Shown piece after piece: positions 11,513 to 12,805 of a stretch of 12,805 nt of DNA. The stretch covers positions 1-12,805 of the forward strand of contig JBEKPE010000057.1 of the NCBI GenBank assembly GCA_049521055.1, read 5' to 3'. The position numbers were made by a program, and so were the translations under genes. Source of the stretch: FEN-987 sp049521055. Lineage in GTDB: Archaea; Thermoproteota; Bathyarchaeia; 40CM-2-53-6. A model generated the notes under the pieces. That model was not told the origin of the DNA. It ran no database searches and saw only the letters and a list, made by a program, of their open reading frames with translations. The stretch's first letter is position 1. The number at the start of each line of letters is the position of its first letter.

Positions 11513-12805
11513 GTGGATTTGGAATTGGTAGAGAAATTCGTTCCGGACACGTCGATAATCATTGACGGAAAAGTGCCATCCATTATAGAGAAGGAAGGGT
11601 TGGCCGATGTGGAAATCGTCATACCACGCGCAGTCTTAGATGAACTGCAAGCTCAAGCTTCGAAGGGGCGCGAAACAGGCTTCATTGGGTTAGAGGAAAT
11701 AAAGAAGCTACGAGTCCTCTGCGAGAGTAAGGACATTAAACTCACATTCTTGGGTGAGCGACCCGGCTACAATGACATTATGCTTGCAAGAAGCGGCCGT
11801 CTAGATGCTCTAATCACGGATGTCGCGAAAACTGAGAATGGAACCCTGCTGACCGCGGATTACGTGCAGGCGTTGGCGGCAGAAGCTGCGGGTGTGAAGG
11901 TGAAGCACGTCCCCGGTGAGGTCAAACTGACTGGCCTCGCGTTTGAGAAATTCTTCACTCCCGACACTTCGAGTATCCACCTGAAGGAAGGGACGAAGCC
12001 GTTAGCCAAGAGGGGAAAACCAGGTAAATTCGAGTTAGTTACTCTGTCCGAAAACCTCAGCTCTGTTAAGGAAGTTGAACAGATAATTCGTGAAGTCACT
12101 GAGGCTGCACGTGTAAGTGATGAGGGCTTTGTGGAAATTAACCACGGCGGTGCCATGGTGATTCAGCTCGGCCGTTATCGGGTCGCTATTACTCGTCCGC
12201 CTCTATCGGACGGTTTGGAAGTGACTATCGTTCGCCCGGTCGTCAGTCTCACCCTACAAGACTACAAGTTATCCGAGAAGCTCATGGATCGTCTCGCCAC
12301 ACGTGCCGAAGGTGTCCTTATTTCCGGCCCGCCAGGCTCCGGGAAGACAACCTTCGCATCCTCCCTCGCGGAATTCTATCTGAAACAGAACAAGATCGTC
12401 AAGACGCTTGAGTCTCCGAGGGATCTACAGGTCGGGCCGGAGATCACCCAGTACGGCCCGTTGGAAGGCGATTTCGACAAGACTGCGGAAATCCTACTCC
12501 TCGTGAGGCCTGATTACACAGTTTTCGATGAGGTGAGAAAGAGCAAGGATTTCATGACATTCGCGGACATGCGGTTGGCCGGTGTAGGTATGATCGGCGT
12601 CGTTCACGCGAGCAAAGCTATCGACGCTATCCAACGGTTCATTGGGCGAGTTGAGCTAGGCATGATACCCCACATAATCGACACGATAATCTTCATCCAG
12701 TACGGAGAAGTGCGCAACCTGTTCACGTTGAACCTTACTGTAAAGGTTCCAACCGGAATGATAGAAGCTGATCTAGACAGGCCTGTGGTTGAGTTAAACG
12801 ACTTC
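11513..12805 (+). CDS. PIN-domain/VirB11-like ATPase, 5' part (431 codons, cut by window end)
   Basis: This archaeal protein joins an N-terminal PIN nuclease-like domain to a secretion-type P-loop ATPase. PIN features: VPDTSIIIDGK with Asp12, Glu44 in AVLDELQAQ, Asp98 and Asp103 in RLDALITDVAKT, and Asp116 in LLTADY, so the acidic site appears intact. The ATPase has Walker A GPPGSGKTT at 272-280, an Asp/Glu Walker-B-like segment RPDYTVFDEVRKS (331-344) and VVHASKAIDAIQRF (363-376), typical of PilT/VirB11-like enzymes. Family members usually run on with a KH-type RNA-binding domain, which would lie beyond the window. A role in RNA handling is inferred from domain types. GTG 11513 is the start: an in-frame TAG lies four codons upstream, and a TATA element suits leaderless expression. 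The gene is long but misses its 3' end here. Confidence 0.95.
   Translation, partial: MDLELVEKFVPDTSIIIDGKVPSIIEKEGLADVEIVIPRAVLDELQAQASKGRETGFIGLEEIKKLRVLCESKDIKLTFLGERPGYNDIMLARSGRLDALITDVAKTENGTLLTADYVQALAAEAAGVKVKHVPGEVKLTGLAFEKFFTPDTSSIHLKEGTKPLAKRGKPGKFELVTLSENLSSVKEVEQIIREVTEAARVSDEGFVEINHGGAMVIQLGRYRVAITRPPLSDGLEVTIVRPVVSLTLQDYKLSEKLMDRLATRAEGVLISGPPGSGKTTFASSLAEFYLKQNKIVKTLESPRDLQVGPEITQYGPLEGDFDKTAEILLLVRPDYTVFDEVRKSKDFMTFADMRLAGVGMIGVVHASKAIDAIQRFIGRVELGMIPHIIDTIIFIQYGEVRNLFTLNLTVKVPTGMIEADLDRPVVELNDF

Noticed and set aside
11416..11622. Minus-strand 68-residue ORF over the PIN-ATPase start
   Set aside because: It is antisense to the PIN domain's conserved first motif and has no features of its own.
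1..12805. CRISPR array, tRNA or rRNA genes
   Set aside because: No regularly spaced 25-40-base repeats, cloverleaf-like sequence or ribosomal segments were seen. The repeats present are short and irregular.

Overview
The window looks like chromosomal DNA from an archaeon, most likely of the Thaumarchaeota/Nitrososphaeria-Bathyarchaeia side of the Thermoproteota. The evidence is a PIN-domain/VirB11-like ATPase of the archaeal type, a DUF6659-like small protein (a family I know mainly from Thaumarchaeota), an archaeosortase-type PEF-like C-terminus on a surface protein, a V4R-domain protein, and TATA-box promoters lying about 26 bp before near-leaderless starts. GTG and TTG starts are frequent. 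No rRNA, tRNA or CRISPR array is visible. The lineage assignment is inference from families, not from a marker gene.

Layout. Positions 1-2100 carry small soluble and membrane genes: a possible zinc-ribbon micro-protein, the DUF6659-like protein, a V4R sensor-like protein, and two overlapping tiny membrane proteins. Positions 2149-2432 hold a frameshifted tail of a transposase. Positions 2557-5811 form a cell-surface cluster: a PEF-like C-terminal-anchor protein, a Gly/Cys-rich two-helix membrane protein, and a large membrane-anchored five-bladed beta-propeller with a zinc ribbon on its cytoplasmic tail. An intact DDE transposase with SWIM and zinc-ribbon N-terminal domains (5859-7007, minus) is related to the remnant. 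It is transcribed divergently from a two-gene unit made of a 49-residue ribbon-helix-helix protein and a four-helix membrane protein. The two promoters form one mirror-symmetric element around a shared TATA box.

Positions 7910-9230 hold an Hsp20 chaperone gene whose TATA box is flanked by two GTTAC-N5-GTAAC palindromes. A gene-poor stretch follows with six exact TGTNNNACA palindromes, two pairs of which share a 12-bp spacing. From 9231 on the gene set is ordinary housekeeping: peroxiredoxin, an unrecognised 136-residue protein, a DUF309 protein, a Nudix (ADP-ribose pyrophosphatase-like) hydrolase, and the first 431 codons of the PIN-domain ATPase, which runs off the window.

The most interesting signals are non-coding: (i) the symmetric bidirectional promoter at 7018-7088 next to a regulator-sized RHH gene, (ii) the GTTAC-N5-GTAAC heat-shock-type operators, with a 16-bp exact partial copy 4.5 kb away at 3467, (iii) the TGTNNNACA cluster at 8886-9067, and (iv) a codon-phased ACCAAAC repeat patch at 3352-3458. 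The least understood proteins are the Gly/Cys-rich membrane protein and the RHH/membrane pair. No complete, named novel defence or metabolic system can be demonstrated from this window.
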